Source: Yarrowia lipolytica (lineage: Eukaryota; Ascomycota; Dipodascomycetes; Dipodascales). From it: a stretch of DNA of 64,000 nt. Shown here one piece after another: positions 9,608 through 20,118 of the stretch; within the stretch, counting starts at the first letter, position 1, and each line of letters opens with the position of its first letter. The translations under genes were made by a program, and so were the position numbers. The stretch lies in assembly GCF_001761485.1 (NCBI RefSeq), contig NC_090774.1, positions 1,240,001 to 1,304,000 of the forward strand. The letters run 5' to 3'. The notes below the pieces were generated by a model. That model saw only the letters and a list, made by a program, of their open reading frames with translations, was not told where the DNA came from and ran no database searches.

Positions 9608-12259
9608 ATGCACCACATAGTGGCCCACGACAGAGAGAAGGAACGACAGCATGATTTGAGGGACATGATGCACCGCACACACTCTCGCTCGACGTCAGCA
9701 GTGAGTCCAGACGACAGCGACAAGTGTGTGACTACAGAAAAGAAAACATCCAAGCGAACGCTTCCTCAGGGAGAAACGGTGCGGTATCTGTTTGTTGACT
9801 TCAAGGCATTCCATTACTTGAGACAAGAACAGCAGTGCAGCCTGGTGAGCGAGGAGGCAGTGATTCATGGCTACGAATCTTACATGGTCGAGCAGTGGGT
9901 GTGTGAACGACGAAAAGTGACCGTCATCACATCATACACCGGAAACCAGTCCAACACCGTGCGTGTCGGTGTCTTGGCCTTGCCCAGAAACCCCTCGTTA
10001 TGGACCCCCCGAACTAAAGCGTATTTCGACGAGCTTCTCAAGGGCTATGCTCGAGCTAAGGAGACCGAACTTGGAGTACTGTTTGTGACTTCGTTGTCCT
10101 CGTTCCCTTCCTTCTTGACCCTGGTATCCGTGCCTGGCGGAGACGTACGAAAGACATGGGAGTATTTCGATGTCAATGAGAATCTAAAGCGAATGGGCTG
10201 TGGAGGTCGAGCATCATTGGCCATCTGTGAGCCGTCCGGAACTGCTGCGGCCAAGTTCAAGAACATCTACAAGATCCATGACAGTGTGCCCATTACTTTT
10301 GCTGCCAAGGAATTGGTGGTTCTTGTGCAGCTATCTCTCTTCTATTTTGGAGTACTACAACCCGAGTATTGCGATGGCCTTCTCTGTAACGAAACAGTTG
10401 ACGCCATCAACACGTGGTGGGATATGTGGGGAGTGCGAAAGTACAACACCAAGCCCAAAGATGGTGTTTTGGGACCCACAACCGTTGCTGGTTTGATTGG
10501 GTTTGTGATTGGAGTCCGAAACCGAATGGCCTATGTGCTCAACTCCAAGGTGGCGAAAGATCCCTTTGATTGCGAGGGGTTTGTTGCTGGCTTGAGTCGA
10601 TTTCAGAAACACGAACGGCTTCCCAAGACCAGAATCATCGACCAAAGAACCATGGATAGACTCTACTTGCTCACCAACAAGGGCAGTTATAACTCCGATA
10701 TCATCGATCTGTTCAAATCGTCCATCAAGGAAGTGTCTGGAAAGCAGCATCTTCATATGACTGCTTCCGAGACGTTCAACCTGGAGCAACTCACCAAGTC
10801 GCTCCAGGGAGCTCGATGCAAATACCTCTGGGCTGGAAAGGGCCACCAGCGAACTGTTGATGCCTCTCTTGTATCCAACTGCGTAGGTATTCCCATGTCG
10901 TCTGCTGGACATACCGAATTGGCAGCTGCTCGAGATATCAGACGAGTTATCCGAAACCCAGCCTCTTCCACAACCACTTCATTAGTGTCAACCAACAACA
11001 ATATTCCTGGAGGTGCAGACACCTCTCGACGGGCCATGTTCAAGCTCAGGAAGCCCAGAGATGTGGTTGAAGTACCTCCTTCCAGACTTTACAGAGGTAT
11101 TCGAGGTAGACTTCGATCAACTTCTCCTAACGACTCGGTCGATGACGATATCGCTATCCGAGGCCACAGTTCGACTCCTGAGCTTGACCTTCCTCTCGAC
11201 AACATGCTCACTGATCGTCTTCTACCTCAGGAATACAGAGATGACAGCAGTGACGATGATGACGGTCACCACTTGCGCCCTGGTCGGCAGGATAGCATCA
11301 AAACGACGAAAACGAACCACTCGGCTACGTCGTTTGACAACAGCAACCCTGCTCTTCATTTCCGGCGACGATCCAAGTCTGTGGATCAGTTCCACCACGA
11401 GCTGTCTGTTCCCGAGCAGCTGGAAAAGCACCATCGATCAGTTATGCGTCGAAATTCCTTCAGTCTGATTGAGAACTTCATTCTCCGCCAGCCCCCGGAG
11501 AAATCCTTTGTCAGTGAAAAGCGTATCCGGCGATCGTACGAAAAGTCGCAACTGTACCATTTCCTCTTCAAGCGTCATGTGAAGAAAATGCGGGATGTCT
11601 GTGAGCAGATTGACCAGGAAAGTCGAATGCTGGGCAAGGCCAAGATGCGAGATGACGTGCTGTTCGACAAGCTGACATCGTATCTCAAAAACTCATACAG
11701 AGAAGAGGCTCGCCTCAAGGCAGCTCTACACGAGGTCGAAGTCATGAGCTCTCGAATCAGATACGAGTCCAAGATGCTGCAGTCCAAAATCCAGGACGTG
11801 GAAGAGACCATGGAAAGTTTTGTTGGTAAGGTCCAGTCGCTGGAGGAACGAGTCCAGAAGGCCTCGGCTGCTCGAGGTTACGGCTCTGGAGGGTTCAATG
11901 TGAAGAAGTGCGAGTTGGAAGAGAACCACCATGAAGGACACAAGGCCAGTCCCCTCGAGACTCACCGACCTCCCCCCCTCAAGATCCCCACCATGAAGGT
12001 GGCATGCACAGAAGTTGGTAAGGGGGGGCTTGCCAATGCCGGTAGTGGTGCGAGCACTCCCATCCAGAGTCCTCTGGGAGATATCTTTGAAGATGGACCT
12101 ACCCCCAGCAGTCTTTCTGCTGTTCTCTGGCCCGATAGCAAGCCTGGAGAGGAGGGTTTGGTTCAGAGACTGTTCAACAAGCTGTGCGAGTTGGCTGGAT
12201 ACGAGACCAAGAGTGCGTTCGACGCCAATGCCGCTGGAGAGCGAGTTTACGCCGAGTAA
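9608..12259 (+). CDS. STB6: STB6/STB2-like Sin3-binding family protein
   Basis: Resembles the fungal STB2/STB6 family, named for two-hybrid binding to the Sin3 histone-deacetylase scaffold; its molecular role is poorly defined. The N-terminal domain (about 58-370) carries the family signatures YLFVDFKAF, GYESYMVEQWVCERR, SYTGN and VNENLKRMGCGGRASL. A segment around 245-325 (YFGVLQPEYCDGLLC to TVAGLIGFV) looks like the family's second conserved block. The middle (about 435-610) is disordered and Ser/Thr/Arg-rich. Residues about 650-755 form a long coiled coil, followed by a Pro-rich linker and a conserved-looking C-terminal end (GLVQRLFNKLCELAGYET). The length of 883 is near that of Saccharomyces Stb2 (about 850). 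The family call rests on remembered motifs. Confidence 0.7.
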   Translation: MHHIVAHDREKERQHDLRDMMHRTHSRSTSAVSPDDSDKCVTTEKKTSKRTLPQGETVRYLFVDFKAFHYLRQEQQCSLVSEEAVIHGYESYMVEQWVCERRKVTVITSYTGNQSNTVRVGVLALPRNPSLWTPRTKAYFDELLKGYARAKETELGVLFVTSLSSFPSFLTLVSVPGGDVRKTWEYFDVNENLKRMGCGGRASLAICEPSGTAAAKFKNIYKIHDSVPITFAAKELVVLVQLSLFYFGVLQPEYCDGLLCNETVDAINTWWDMWGVRKYNTKPKDGVLGPTTVAGLIGFVIGVRNRMAYVLNSKVAKDPFDCEGFVAGLSRFQKHERLPKTRIIDQRTMDRLYLLTNKGSYNSDIIDLFKSSIKEVSGKQHLHMTASETFNLEQLTKSLQGARCKYLWAGKGHQRTVDASLVSNCVGIPMSSAGHTELAAARDIRRVIRNPASSTTTSLVSTNNNIPGGADTSRRAMFKLRKPRDVVEVPPSRLYRGIRGRLRSTSPNDSVDDDIAIRGHSSTPELDLPLDNMLTDRLLPQEYRDDSSDDDDGHHLRPGRQDSIKTTKTNHSATSFDNSNPALHFRRRSKSVDQFHHELSVPEQLEKHHRSVMRRNSFSLIENFILRQPPEKSFVSEKRIRRSYEKSQLYHFLFKRHVKKMRDVCEQIDQESRMLGKAKMRDDVLFDKLTSYLKNSYREEARLKAALHEVEVMSSRIRYESKMLQSKIQDVEETMESFVGKVQSLEERVQKASAARGYGSGGFNVKKCELEENHHEGHKASPLETHRPPPLKIPTMKVACTEVGKGGLANAGSGASTPIQSPLGDIFEDGPTPSSLSAVLWPDSKPGEEGLVQRLFNKLCELAGYETKSAFDANAAGERVYAE

Positions 12260-12582
12260 AGGATGAAGCCTGAGATGACAATATACATATTTATAGACCA
12301 ATTAAAACGTAATACAACTACTCTGTACAGAACTGTACCAGTTTTACCGTTCTCCATTCTATTACTATAATACATTAAATATAATCGTTTCGTCGTTATG
12401 TTTGACATCGTTTTCTGCACAACACAGTTTTGGGGCGTTCTCTTCTCCACAAGAAGGGGGAGCAGAGAACGGTTGAAATATTTTTTTGTCCATGGCAACA
12501 AACACCTATTCAAAAGCACCTGTGCCGGTAGATGGCAGTTGCATGGGACTTGAGGTCCGAGGGCTCGTCAGTGTCCTTCACA
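12260..12582. other. Convergent 3' region STB6/SPT10
   Basis: 323 bp between the 3' ends of two facing genes. AT-rich with ACATAT, TTTATAG and AATAC words of the kind used for yeast 3'-end formation. Nothing else seen. Confidence 0.5.
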
Positions 12583-14115
12583 CTACTGAGAGAAAAAGTC
12601 ACTGGGGTCATCCTTACCCTCACTGCTCTCGTTGGCCTGGATCAGCGCCCGGGCAATAGCAATCTCCTCGCCTCCGTGAACATGTTCCTCAAAGGCGTTC
12701 TCAACCTGCGGATCAACTGGGATATTGTCGTGTCGAGTGAGCTGCTCGTCCTGGTTGTAGGACGCCAGGTCCACGTCAAACTGGCTCATCTGCTGGTTGT
12801 TGGAGGCTATGTTAGCAGCGTTCTCGTTCTCACGGTTCTGAGCAGCCACCGAAGCCATCAGCTGCTGTCCATCTTCCGTGTCAAGACCCAGATCCGCCTG
12901 AAGGCGGCCAATCTGGTTCATATTGTATCCAAGAGGCATGTGCGAGCCGAGGTTCATCATTCCGGTGTTTCTCGACTGCTGGCTCTGGTGCTGTGATTGG
13001 CTCTGGGTCTGCTGGGTCTGTTGCGTCTGCTGCTCCGAGGAGCTGGGCACATGCTGATGCACCTGGAGAGCAGACAGGTCCTCAAAGTCGTCCTTTTTGA
13101 TTCGCTTGATAGGAGGTCGTGCCACTTCTCTGCATTCGACACAATTTCGAATAGCAGCCGCAACAGTCTCCTTGATTCGGGTCCAGTGGTACGACTCTGT
13201 GATGATCGACGTACTCTTGTTGATACCAGCATGGCTCTGTTTGTGGACCTCTGTGGCGATCTGGATCTGTCGTTCAGGGTCCGAAACCACCTCCCGGTCC
13301 TTGAGCATCAGCTTGCCGTCTCTCAGACGGTAGTGAGCTGCCGAAGATCGCAGTCGAGACTTTTCTTGTCGGTCTGACTGAGGAGGATACTTGCCTGTTT
13401 CGAGGTAGTACTTGATCTTATCGAACCGAAGTTCTCCGATGGACTCGTCAGTCTCCTCAATCAGCTCCTTTCCGTAAATCAAAGCATCAACAGGCCCGTT
13501 CTCATTATCCTTCAGGTGTCCTGCGCCCTTGATTCTTCCCACCTTTTTGAAACTCAACGCATCGAAAATCTTGCGTGCTGCCACGTTGGTTTCGTAAACC
13601 AGATTGAATACCGAGTAGGTGTATCCCAGTTTGGGGGCCCACTCGATATAGCTCTCCACCAGAGTTCTTCCGATGCCCTGACCTCGAATTCCGGCATTCA
13701 CCAGAAAGTTGGCAGTGCAAATGTGGCAGCTGCGGCCAGGGTAGTTTGGGCGGATGAAAAACGAGCCCAGGCACTCCTTTTCCCACGCCCGGTCGTCCCG
13801 AATGAGCGGCTCGTTGCCAAGCAGCATGATGGCGGAAAAGGTCCCAAACCAAAAGTTTTGAAAGTCGTCAAACTGGATGGGATGGTAATGGGGGAAAGTG
13901 TCGCCACGCTCAAGCTCCATGTTGAACTCGTCAAACAGAAAGTACTGTAACGTCTGGGGCACAGACTGCAGGTTCCGGATGGGGTAGATGGTGGCGGTGG
14001 TGACCTGGTCCTTGAGCACCACGGTCAGAGGCTCGACCTGGGCGGCCGAGTCCAGATTCAGCTCGTCGCCACGCAATTGGATGGGATGCGACGTGTCCTC
14101 AAAGGTCGTCATCAT
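12583..14115 (-). CDS. SPT10: SPT10-like GNAT/zinc-finger regulator of histone genes
   Basis: In Saccharomyces Spt10 binds histone-gene upstream elements, activates them and carries a putative acetyltransferase domain. This 510-residue protein has the same two parts. A GNAT domain covers about 25-225 with the acetyl-CoA motif RGQGIGR (144-150). A His2-Cys2 finger follows, H291-x3-H295-x29-C325-x2-C328, of the type shared with retroelement integrases. The remaining about 180 residues are Gln/Ser-rich (QQTQQTQQTQSQSQ around 360), then acidic, as in many activators. Start at the first of two adjacent ATG codons (14115). The next gene on the same strand (15458-16111) has a closely similar GNAT domain but no finger. 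The zinc finger is here part of a normal host gene. Confidence 0.88.
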   Translation of the reverse strand: MMTTFEDTSHPIQLRGDELNLDSAAQVEPLTVVLKDQVTTATIYPIRNLQSVPQTLQYFLFDEFNMELERGDTFPHYHPIQFDDFQNFWFGTFSAIMLLGNEPLIRDDRAWEKECLGSFFIRPNYPGRSCHICTANFLVNAGIRGQGIGRTLVESYIEWAPKLGYTYSVFNLVYETNVAARKIFDALSFKKVGRIKGAGHLKDNENGPVDALIYGKELIEETDESIGELRFDKIKYYLETGKYPPQSDRQEKSRLRSSAAHYRLRDGKLMLKDREVVSDPERQIQIATEVHKQSHAGINKSTSIITESYHWTRIKETVAAAIRNCVECREVARPPIKRIKKDDFEDLSALQVHQHVPSSSEQQTQQTQQTQSQSQHQSQQSRNTGMMNLGSHMPLGYNMNQIGRLQADLGLDTEDGQQLMASVAAQNRENENAANIASNNQQMSQFDVDLASYNQDEQLTRHDNIPVDPQVENAFEEHVHGGEEIAIARALIQANESSEGKDDPSDFFSQ

Positions 14116-15457
14116 TTTGAAAGCGGGTCGGTTGTGTGCGGGTTGGAAAGTGGTGATGTGATGTGCTTAGTAATCAGCCGTGTGATGTGAAGATACTCAA
14201 TTGATGTGTGCAAGACGTCGTTACTGTCGCCCTATCTCTGTGACTCTCTCGACTGGCCGAATGTCTGGTCGGAGCACTGGACGGGTTGAAGGTCTGGTCG
14301 TAGACTCAATATAGGCGCCTCGTATATGTCGTGTCTGGCTGCAATTGCCGGTGCAGTTTAAAATACCAAAAAAGAACCCCCAGCCTGAAAGCGGAGTAGG
14401 AAAAGACCCTGTGGCAGGTGTGGTTTTCCGGTTCGGGGGAGCTGGAAGCTGCGTGGATACGCGTGGGTGGCGGGGCCGAGATGCTCTGACGCGTCGCGTA
14501 CTGTACTGCCGTTTGAAAGCTGCACACTGGCTGTTTAGGGGAGGTGTGGTGTGTGCTGAGATATTCTGAGGAGGCGAGAAATTTTGTCCGGGTTACCCGG
14601 TCGAGATATAACGGGTGGAACAAATATAAGGTTTCCGGAAGTTTAAACGGGGGGACTGGTACTTGGGTCCGACAATGTCTTGAATGTGATATTATCGGCG
14701 ATAAGAGGGGACGAGAGTGGTTTTTTGGTGGTTTTTAGGCTCAAATTGCGACGTTAATCTACTTGAAAGTGCTCCAGAATGTCCCCAAATCCTCCAAAAT
14801 GCCCCAAAACCCTCCGAAATCCTCCATCAATATTGTAGCTGCAAGTGACCAAGGTTCACCATTTAACTCTTCCAACTTCCCAGCTGCAGGTTGCCTTTTA
14901 GGGACAAAAATTAATGATCGGTCCATGTCTCAGAGTTTTTCTCGAACGGCGTGTTACTAAGCCGTACTGTACGGTAGTAGGTGGGTTGGAGAGGGAAGAG
15001 ATGACATGAACCGGTTTTCAGTGGAGAGTATCTTGTGCGTGGCGGACTATGATTTGAAGACAGTCAGTAGCTTTCGTATCGTGTGTATGTCTGAGTTTCC
15101 AGGGTTATTTTCTATCCATCTCGTATAACATGTTCTGTTCAGCGTTTGCAGACTGGCTCATGCTGCAACTGCTGTCCGAGTAGCCGTCTCATCTGCGCAT
15201 GCTGAACTTGTATCCACAAGCGTTTGACTGGAAAGTGCATCTAGTGTGACAATGTCTCGATATTGTGCTATTACGGAACTATGGTACAAGTACTTGTAGT
15301 ACACTCGATTCAAGATGGTGCAGATTATGTGGGCAAACAAGACGAGATGAGACCATGGTGGGCTAGTTGGATGTCAGTTTCCTCAACCATAACATGCCGT
15401 CGCCACAGTCCATCTTCTCCGCGTTCACAGGCCCCCGTCAATCTCCCTCAGGCTCCC
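14116..15457. other. SPT10 upstream region / MPR1 3' side
   Basis: 1.34 kb between two minus-strand genes. No convincing gene. Near 14775-14826 a CCCAAA/CCTCC-type word recurs. A perfect 14-bp palindrome (TACAAGTACTTGTA) lies at 15285-15298. Confidence 0.5.
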
Positions 15458-16111
15458 TCAAGCCGCCGTCAATCTCCAACTGTCTGTCTCTTCCACATCG
15501 AGCTTTCTTCCATAAATCAAAGCGTCAACGGGTTCGTCAAAGCCGTTGAGAATAGCCGCTCCGGGGATTCTGCCTACCACCTCGAAGTCCATGGAGTCCC
15601 AGATCTTGCGAGAGGCCGTGTTGGTGACAAAAACCAGGTTGAACACCGAGTATGTGTACCCCAGCCGAGGACCCACGTAGATGTAGCTTCTTCCCAGCGC
15701 CTTTCCCACTCCCAGACCCCGATGGCGAGGATTGACCATGAATCCTGCATTGCAGTTGTGTGAACACCGGCCAGGGTAGTTGGGCCTGATGTAGTAGTGG
15801 CCCAGGAGACATTCAGACCAGTCGCTGTTCGTGGGAAGCTCAGTGCCTCTGACAAGAAGCCCTACCCATCCAACGAACCAGTACTTGACAAACTCGGCCG
15901 AGCTCGCAAACGGCTTCAACTGCGGGTATGTCTGTCCATCCTCGATTTCCTTGTTAAATTCATTAAACATGAATTCAACCAGACGCTGGGGTAACTTGCC
16001 CGCCTCCTCGTACCCATTCACAGGCACAATCGCGGCCTGACTGCCATCTTTCAGCGTCACGGCCAGTGTCTCGGTGAATGGCCTAGTTGGCTTTTCTATA
16101 CACACGGTCAT
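15458..16111 (-). CDS. MPR1: MPR1-like proline-analogue N-acetyltransferase
   Basis: Very similar to Mpr1 of Saccharomyces strain Sigma1278b, a GNAT enzyme that uses acetyl-CoA to acetylate azetidine-2-carboxylate and related proline-pathway compounds and protects against oxidative stress. Shared blocks are NYPGRCSHNCNAGF, GYTYSVFNLVFVTN, SRKIWD and ILNGFDEPVDALIYG. The acetyl-CoA loop is RGLGVGK. The Asn in CNAGF matches the substrate-site Asn135 described for Mpr1. The first true ATG is at 16111, giving 217 residues against 229 in Mpr1, so the N-terminus is slightly shorter; no upstream splice site explains a missing exon. The domain is also plainly homologous to that of SPT10 1.3 kb upstream on the same strand, without the zinc finger. 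Substrate is inferred from similarity. Confidence 0.85.
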   Translation of the reverse strand: MTVCIEKPTRPFTETLAVTLKDGSQAAIVPVNGYEEAGKLPQRLVEFMFNEFNKEIEDGQTYPQLKPFASSAEFVKYWFVGWVGLLVRGTELPTNSDWSECLLGHYYIRPNYPGRCSHNCNAGFMVNPRHRGLGVGKALGRSYIYVGPRLGYTYSVFNLVFVTNTASRKIWDSMDFEVVGRIPGAAILNGFDEPVDALIYGRKLDVEETDSWRLTAA

Positions 16112-16605
16112 TGGTTTGTGTGCAATACAAGAGGGAGACACGAATACCTGTCAACTAACGCTTCGTCCCAAGAGTCATAACAGTAGTTCGCACCCAACTT
16201 CCTATCGTGACGTATTGAGAGGAGTGCGCCGCGTGCATATCGGAGATATTAATGGTACACGAACGAGCTGAGGGAAAAAGCTGTAGCTTGGTAAAATATA
16301 TTATTGTGTAGCAGGAGTTACACAGAAGCAATATACCAAATAAAATCACATATTTCTTTCCAATCACACTAGTTATGGCGATTCGGAGTTTGTCGCAAAG
16401 AAAGCCTATTCGTGTGCGGAAGGTCAGCGCGATAGCACGATAGTTCTAGAAGATATAATACGACATGGTACTGTATGTACAACTGTGTCTATAGATGACT
16501 CTCTCTCAAGTCCTCGCTTGAGTTCACTGTGCAATGACTCTATTACTGGTTGGCGTCTATTATTAATGTACACTTGTATGTCTATGCCACCTTCAGATGG
16601 CCGAT
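16112..16605. other. Intergenic MPR1 upstream / GPI1 3' region
   Basis: 494 bp, moderately AT-rich, between two minus-strand genes; it must hold the MPR1 promoter and the GPI1 terminator. No other feature recognised. Confidence 0.45.
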
Positions 16606-18741
16606 TCACTCTCCCCCTCTCAGCAACTTCCACAGTGACCCAATATCAATTCTCTGCTCTGGCAGAGTCGAGTACAGTAGAATGTACAGCCTGTTTCTCT
16701 GAACAGGCACAAACTGGCCTGTCAGCAGCCGCTTGATAACCCTTACGCTGAGGTAATGGAACCGGATTCGGTCTGAAAGAAGCGAATACTGGTAGAAGAT
16801 CTTGGAGAAGCCGAGAGGGATGTTCTGCAGCTCCAGAGTGACCCCATTGGCCACGAACTTGATGCCCCCTGGCAGTCTTTTTCTGTCTTTGGCTCTTAGA
16901 AGCAGAGCAAAGAGCGGAAAGTGGTTCAGGAAGGCCAGAATGGTTTCCAGGACTGCGGAGAGAATGATGATGGACAGCCGGGCCAATGCAAAGGCTCCGT
17001 AGAATACCATGACTGTCGGCAAAAGAAAGACCAGGACTGTGAAGAAGATGGTTCCCATCAGAAGCTGGTCGAGATCATAGTTGCAAGAGTCGATACGGTG
17101 TCTCAGCACGTTCTGACGCTTGCCTCTGAACAGGTGGAACAACGAGGTGATTACTCCCAGTTGCCAATGGAAGATTTTAGCTGATGCAATGTAGAATGCG
17201 TAAATGTGCAGCGTGGTAAAAGAGATAAGATCACATAGCACAGAGATGGTCAGAGTGATACCACCAACACGAGAGATGACGCTTCCCAGAGCTGGCATGT
17301 AGGGCATTGCGGGGATGATGAGACCATGCACCACTGTTCTAGACCAAAAGTGGATCACCCACAGCAGAAATTGTCCAAAGAACTTGGCCAACTCGGTATT
17401 GAGCTTTAGACCAGCCGGGGAGTCCATCAACCAGATAATAGTTGATTCTGGGAATGTTACAAGAATGTAACTGGCCAAGCGAGGTCCATTCTCAGCTATC
17501 CAAGTCTGGTTATCAAGTAGATAAGCACTTAGAGCGAATCCCAAGATGAGATCGTTCAACACAAGCCAGACGGTGTTGTACATTCGAATGTATTCTGGAG
17601 GAACGTGTCGCTTGGCAGCACTTCCATGTCCACTTTCGCTGATACGACGTTCAATGGCAATGTGACTAGGTGACTGGGTATGACTGTCATGGCCTCGAAT
17701 ACGCATCCACTGCACTGGCAAGTAGCAGACTTGCTGTAGTCTCAAATCAAGCTGAATGGCTGTAGCTGACGTCTGTTTAAGATTCTTTCCGAGCACGCGG
17801 AACTCGATTAGCAGCAGACATGCCTCACAGAAGATTCGGATCCCCATGATGAAATATATCACCAGATTCGTGAAGAGCGGAATCAAGGGGTTGACGAGAG
17901 TGCATAGAAGCGTTGAAATCACATGACTCTCTTTGTTGTTGTGTACCAGTTTCTGCAATCGGTATGCCGAGTTGATTTGTGCAAGAATCCGTTCTAACTG
18001 ACACTCTGGAGCACCACCTTCTGCATGGACTGTTCCGTTCAATCTCGGAGCTTCGGTCTCTTCTGTGTATGACAAAACCCCCAACTGGCAGTCCCCTTGC
18101 TCGTCTGTCTTCTCCAGGGTTTCCACCACAATCTCCTTGTCACCCTCCACGTAGTCGTCACCCCCAAACTCCACTCCTCCATGCTGTACCAACTTGTCCA
18201 TCAAACACTGCTTCTTTTGCTGTTCGTGAACCAGTTCCTGCTCGAATTCCTGCGAAATGACCCGCATTGGCACCGACCAGCCGAGAATTCCCAACGAAAT
18301 CGGATCTGTGCTGTAAAACTGCATCCGCTGTGGATTTGGCGTCTTGTATGTGATTATCGTCACGTCGGGAAGAGAGCATGTTAATGGACTGTCAGCGGTG
18401 TAGGTGAAAGGAATTAGATGGCGTGATGGCGTCGAGCGCGACTCATTCTTGGTCTCACGTGACAAGTCGCACAGATCACGTGCCTTACCCACATATCCAA
18501 CAATCTCCAACCCCCGTTTCCTGGCGACCTCGGGCAGCTCGACACATGTGGCTATGACAACAACATTGCAGCCGTCGTTGCGCCAGCCAATGACTAAGCA
18601 GTCGTCGTACCTCCTCCCGCGCATCACGTGCATCTCTTCCAGCGGCCAGAACACTCTCATTGGGGTGGTAGATCCGTTTTCGCGTGGTTCGTCGGGTAAA
18701 GATGGGTCCATGTTGCGGGACGTGAGAGGTGCAGTTGACAT
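16606..18741 (-). CDS. GPI1: GPI-GlcNAc transferase subunit Gpi1
   Basis: ER-membrane subunit (PIG-Q in animals) of the complex that moves GlcNAc from UDP-GlcNAc to phosphatidylinositol, the first step of GPI-anchor synthesis. The N-terminal part begins with the family's RVFWPLEEM block. A variable linker follows, then from about residue 285 a run of hydrophobic segments (NPLIPLFTNLVIYFIMGIRI, NDLILGFALSAYLL, LISFTTLHIYAFYIASA, FFTVLVFLLPTVMVFYGAFA). The C-terminal block GGIKFVANGVTLELQNIP to LYSTLPEQR is diagnostic. ATG codons at 18741 (711 residues) and 18711 (701) are both possible; 18741 is listed. Any further upstream reading lacks an ATG. The yapsin-like protease in this window would be a client of the pathway. 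Confidence 0.9.
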   Translation of the reverse strand: MSTAPLTSRNMDPSLPDEPRENGSTTPMRVFWPLEEMHVMRGRRYDDCLVIGWRNDGCNVVVIATCVELPEVARKRGLEIVGYVGKARDLCDLSRETKNESRSTPSRHLIPFTYTADSPLTCSLPDVTIITYKTPNPQRMQFYSTDPISLGILGWSVPMRVISQEFEQELVHEQQKKQCLMDKLVQHGGVEFGGDDYVEGDKEIVVETLEKTDEQGDCQLGVLSYTEETEAPRLNGTVHAEGGAPECQLERILAQINSAYRLQKLVHNNKESHVISTLLCTLVNPLIPLFTNLVIYFIMGIRIFCEACLLLIEFRVLGKNLKQTSATAIQLDLRLQQVCYLPVQWMRIRGHDSHTQSPSHIAIERRISESGHGSAAKRHVPPEYIRMYNTVWLVLNDLILGFALSAYLLDNQTWIAENGPRLASYILVTFPESTIIWLMDSPAGLKLNTELAKFFGQFLLWVIHFWSRTVVHGLIIPAMPYMPALGSVISRVGGITLTISVLCDLISFTTLHIYAFYIASAKIFHWQLGVITSLFHLFRGKRQNVLRHRIDSCNYDLDQLLMGTIFFTVLVFLLPTVMVFYGAFALARLSIIILSAVLETILAFLNHFPLFALLLRAKDRKRLPGGIKFVANGVTLELQNIPLGFSKIFYQYSLLSDRIRFHYLSVRVIKRLLTGQFVPVQRNRLYILLYSTLPEQRIDIGSLWKLLRGGE

Positions 18742-19747
18742 GCACACAAGTGTTAGGCTTTGTAGATAAAATATTAGGGGAAATTTTGGGGGTACGAAAA
18801 GAAGGGTTTGGGAAGGGGTTTCGAGAGAGTGGGAGATTTGTGGTATTTTTGATGAGATTCTGTTCACTTGTGAGTTTTTTCAGATCTATTATAGGGGTTA
18901 TAGCGTGAGACAAAAGCGGTTGTTTGTTGTAACTGCTTCCAAGTATTCCAAAGTCCTACTTAGAAGTATAGTTAGTTCTTAGTGAGCAGAAGTTGAGGAG
19001 TGGAGTGGGAGTCATATCCAAAAAAATATCCACGACAATTTGCTACAAGTACGGCACGAAAACAAGTAACGATAGAAGTTCTTCCAGCTTCGAATTCTGT
19101 TGCAATTATTCAGCAATTCAAACAACCGGAAACAGCTTCTTCATTCGTGTTTCATCTGATACATTCTTGCAAGACTGAAACATGCGAATCTTGAAACCAA
19201 GTCTTGATATTGATATGATCCGAGTATGTAGTTGGCCTAGACTTGGCGGGGAGTACGAGTACATACTCTTCAAGTACCCACCTCTCGCCAGATGAACATC
19301 GTCGTCGCCACAGTTGTAATCACGTGACAGACCCAAAACCCCCGGGCCCTCTTGGTCGCCTGAACGACCTCTGGATCGACCGAGAGGCGGAATTGGGGTC
19401 GGATGACGGCGGGCTATGTCGACTTGGATCCTGTATCCTGTGTTGAGGGCTGTACGAGGTAGTCACGTGAGAAGATCGTACCGAGAACAATCCGTTCCTT
19501 CATCTTCAGGGCTATGTGACATTATCAGCTGTCTTGGGCAGACCGACAACTGTCGTATTTTTTATTTTGCGTTTTTCGCATATTCGGCAATCCTGTTTGT
19601 TTTTGAATATTTTTTTGGTTTTTTTTGGTTTTTTTCGGTTTTTTTGGTTTTTGGTTTTGTCCTGTTTTGCCCTTTTTTCCTGCACTGCCCCCCAGATGGC
19701 ACTCTTAATCACCTTGATGTCCCCACATACGGACGGAGGCTAAGACC

Positions 19748-19800
19748 AAGCGTCGTCCGACAAAGCGTCGTCCGACAGAGCGTCGTGGCGAGCGTCGTGG
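19748..19800 (+). repeat. Short GC-rich direct repeat (AGCGTCGT units)
   Basis: AGCGTCGT occurs four times within about 53 bp; the first two units continue with CCGACA and the last two with GG. No function is evident. Confidence 0.75.
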
Positions 19801-19972
19801 CAGGCTCTGGAGGGTTGCAATTGGCCCATTAGTTTGTGTCCAGAGGCAGTAGACGACTCCTGATACGCTCCTAGCCCTCCGAGTCTTTGCTTGGTGGCTC
19901 ATCTCTTATAGTTGTCGGTCCTGAGTGCAGCAGTCAGAAGCCGAAGCTCCGTGCTGATATCAGAGTTGAAGA

Positions 19973-20118
19973 CAGGGTTGGAAAAGAAAATCAGGGTTGA
20001 TCAAGCGATCTTTTGGTTAAAGCTACGGCCGTGAAGAATCACGCTACCGTGCTGTTAGTCATATCTGGTGGAAACGGTTGGAAAAGAAAAGCATCAGCGA
20101 GTTAGCTTATGGTTAATG
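19973..20118 (+). repeat. Imperfect direct duplication, about 100 bp apart
   Basis: GGTTGGAAAAGAAAA recurs at about 19976 and 20076, and each copy is followed some 30-40 bp later by a TGGTTAA word, so about 45-50 bp seem duplicated and diverged. It may be an old local duplication. Confidence 0.5.

Noticed and set aside
12583-14115. SPT10 zinc finger as part of an inserted retroelement
   Set aside because: The finger is in frame within a complete, conserved host gene with the same domain order as Saccharomyces Spt10.
20051-20058. Minus-strand CTAACAG acceptor-like word
   Set aside because: All three frames after it close within about 20 codons and no donor partner is convincing.
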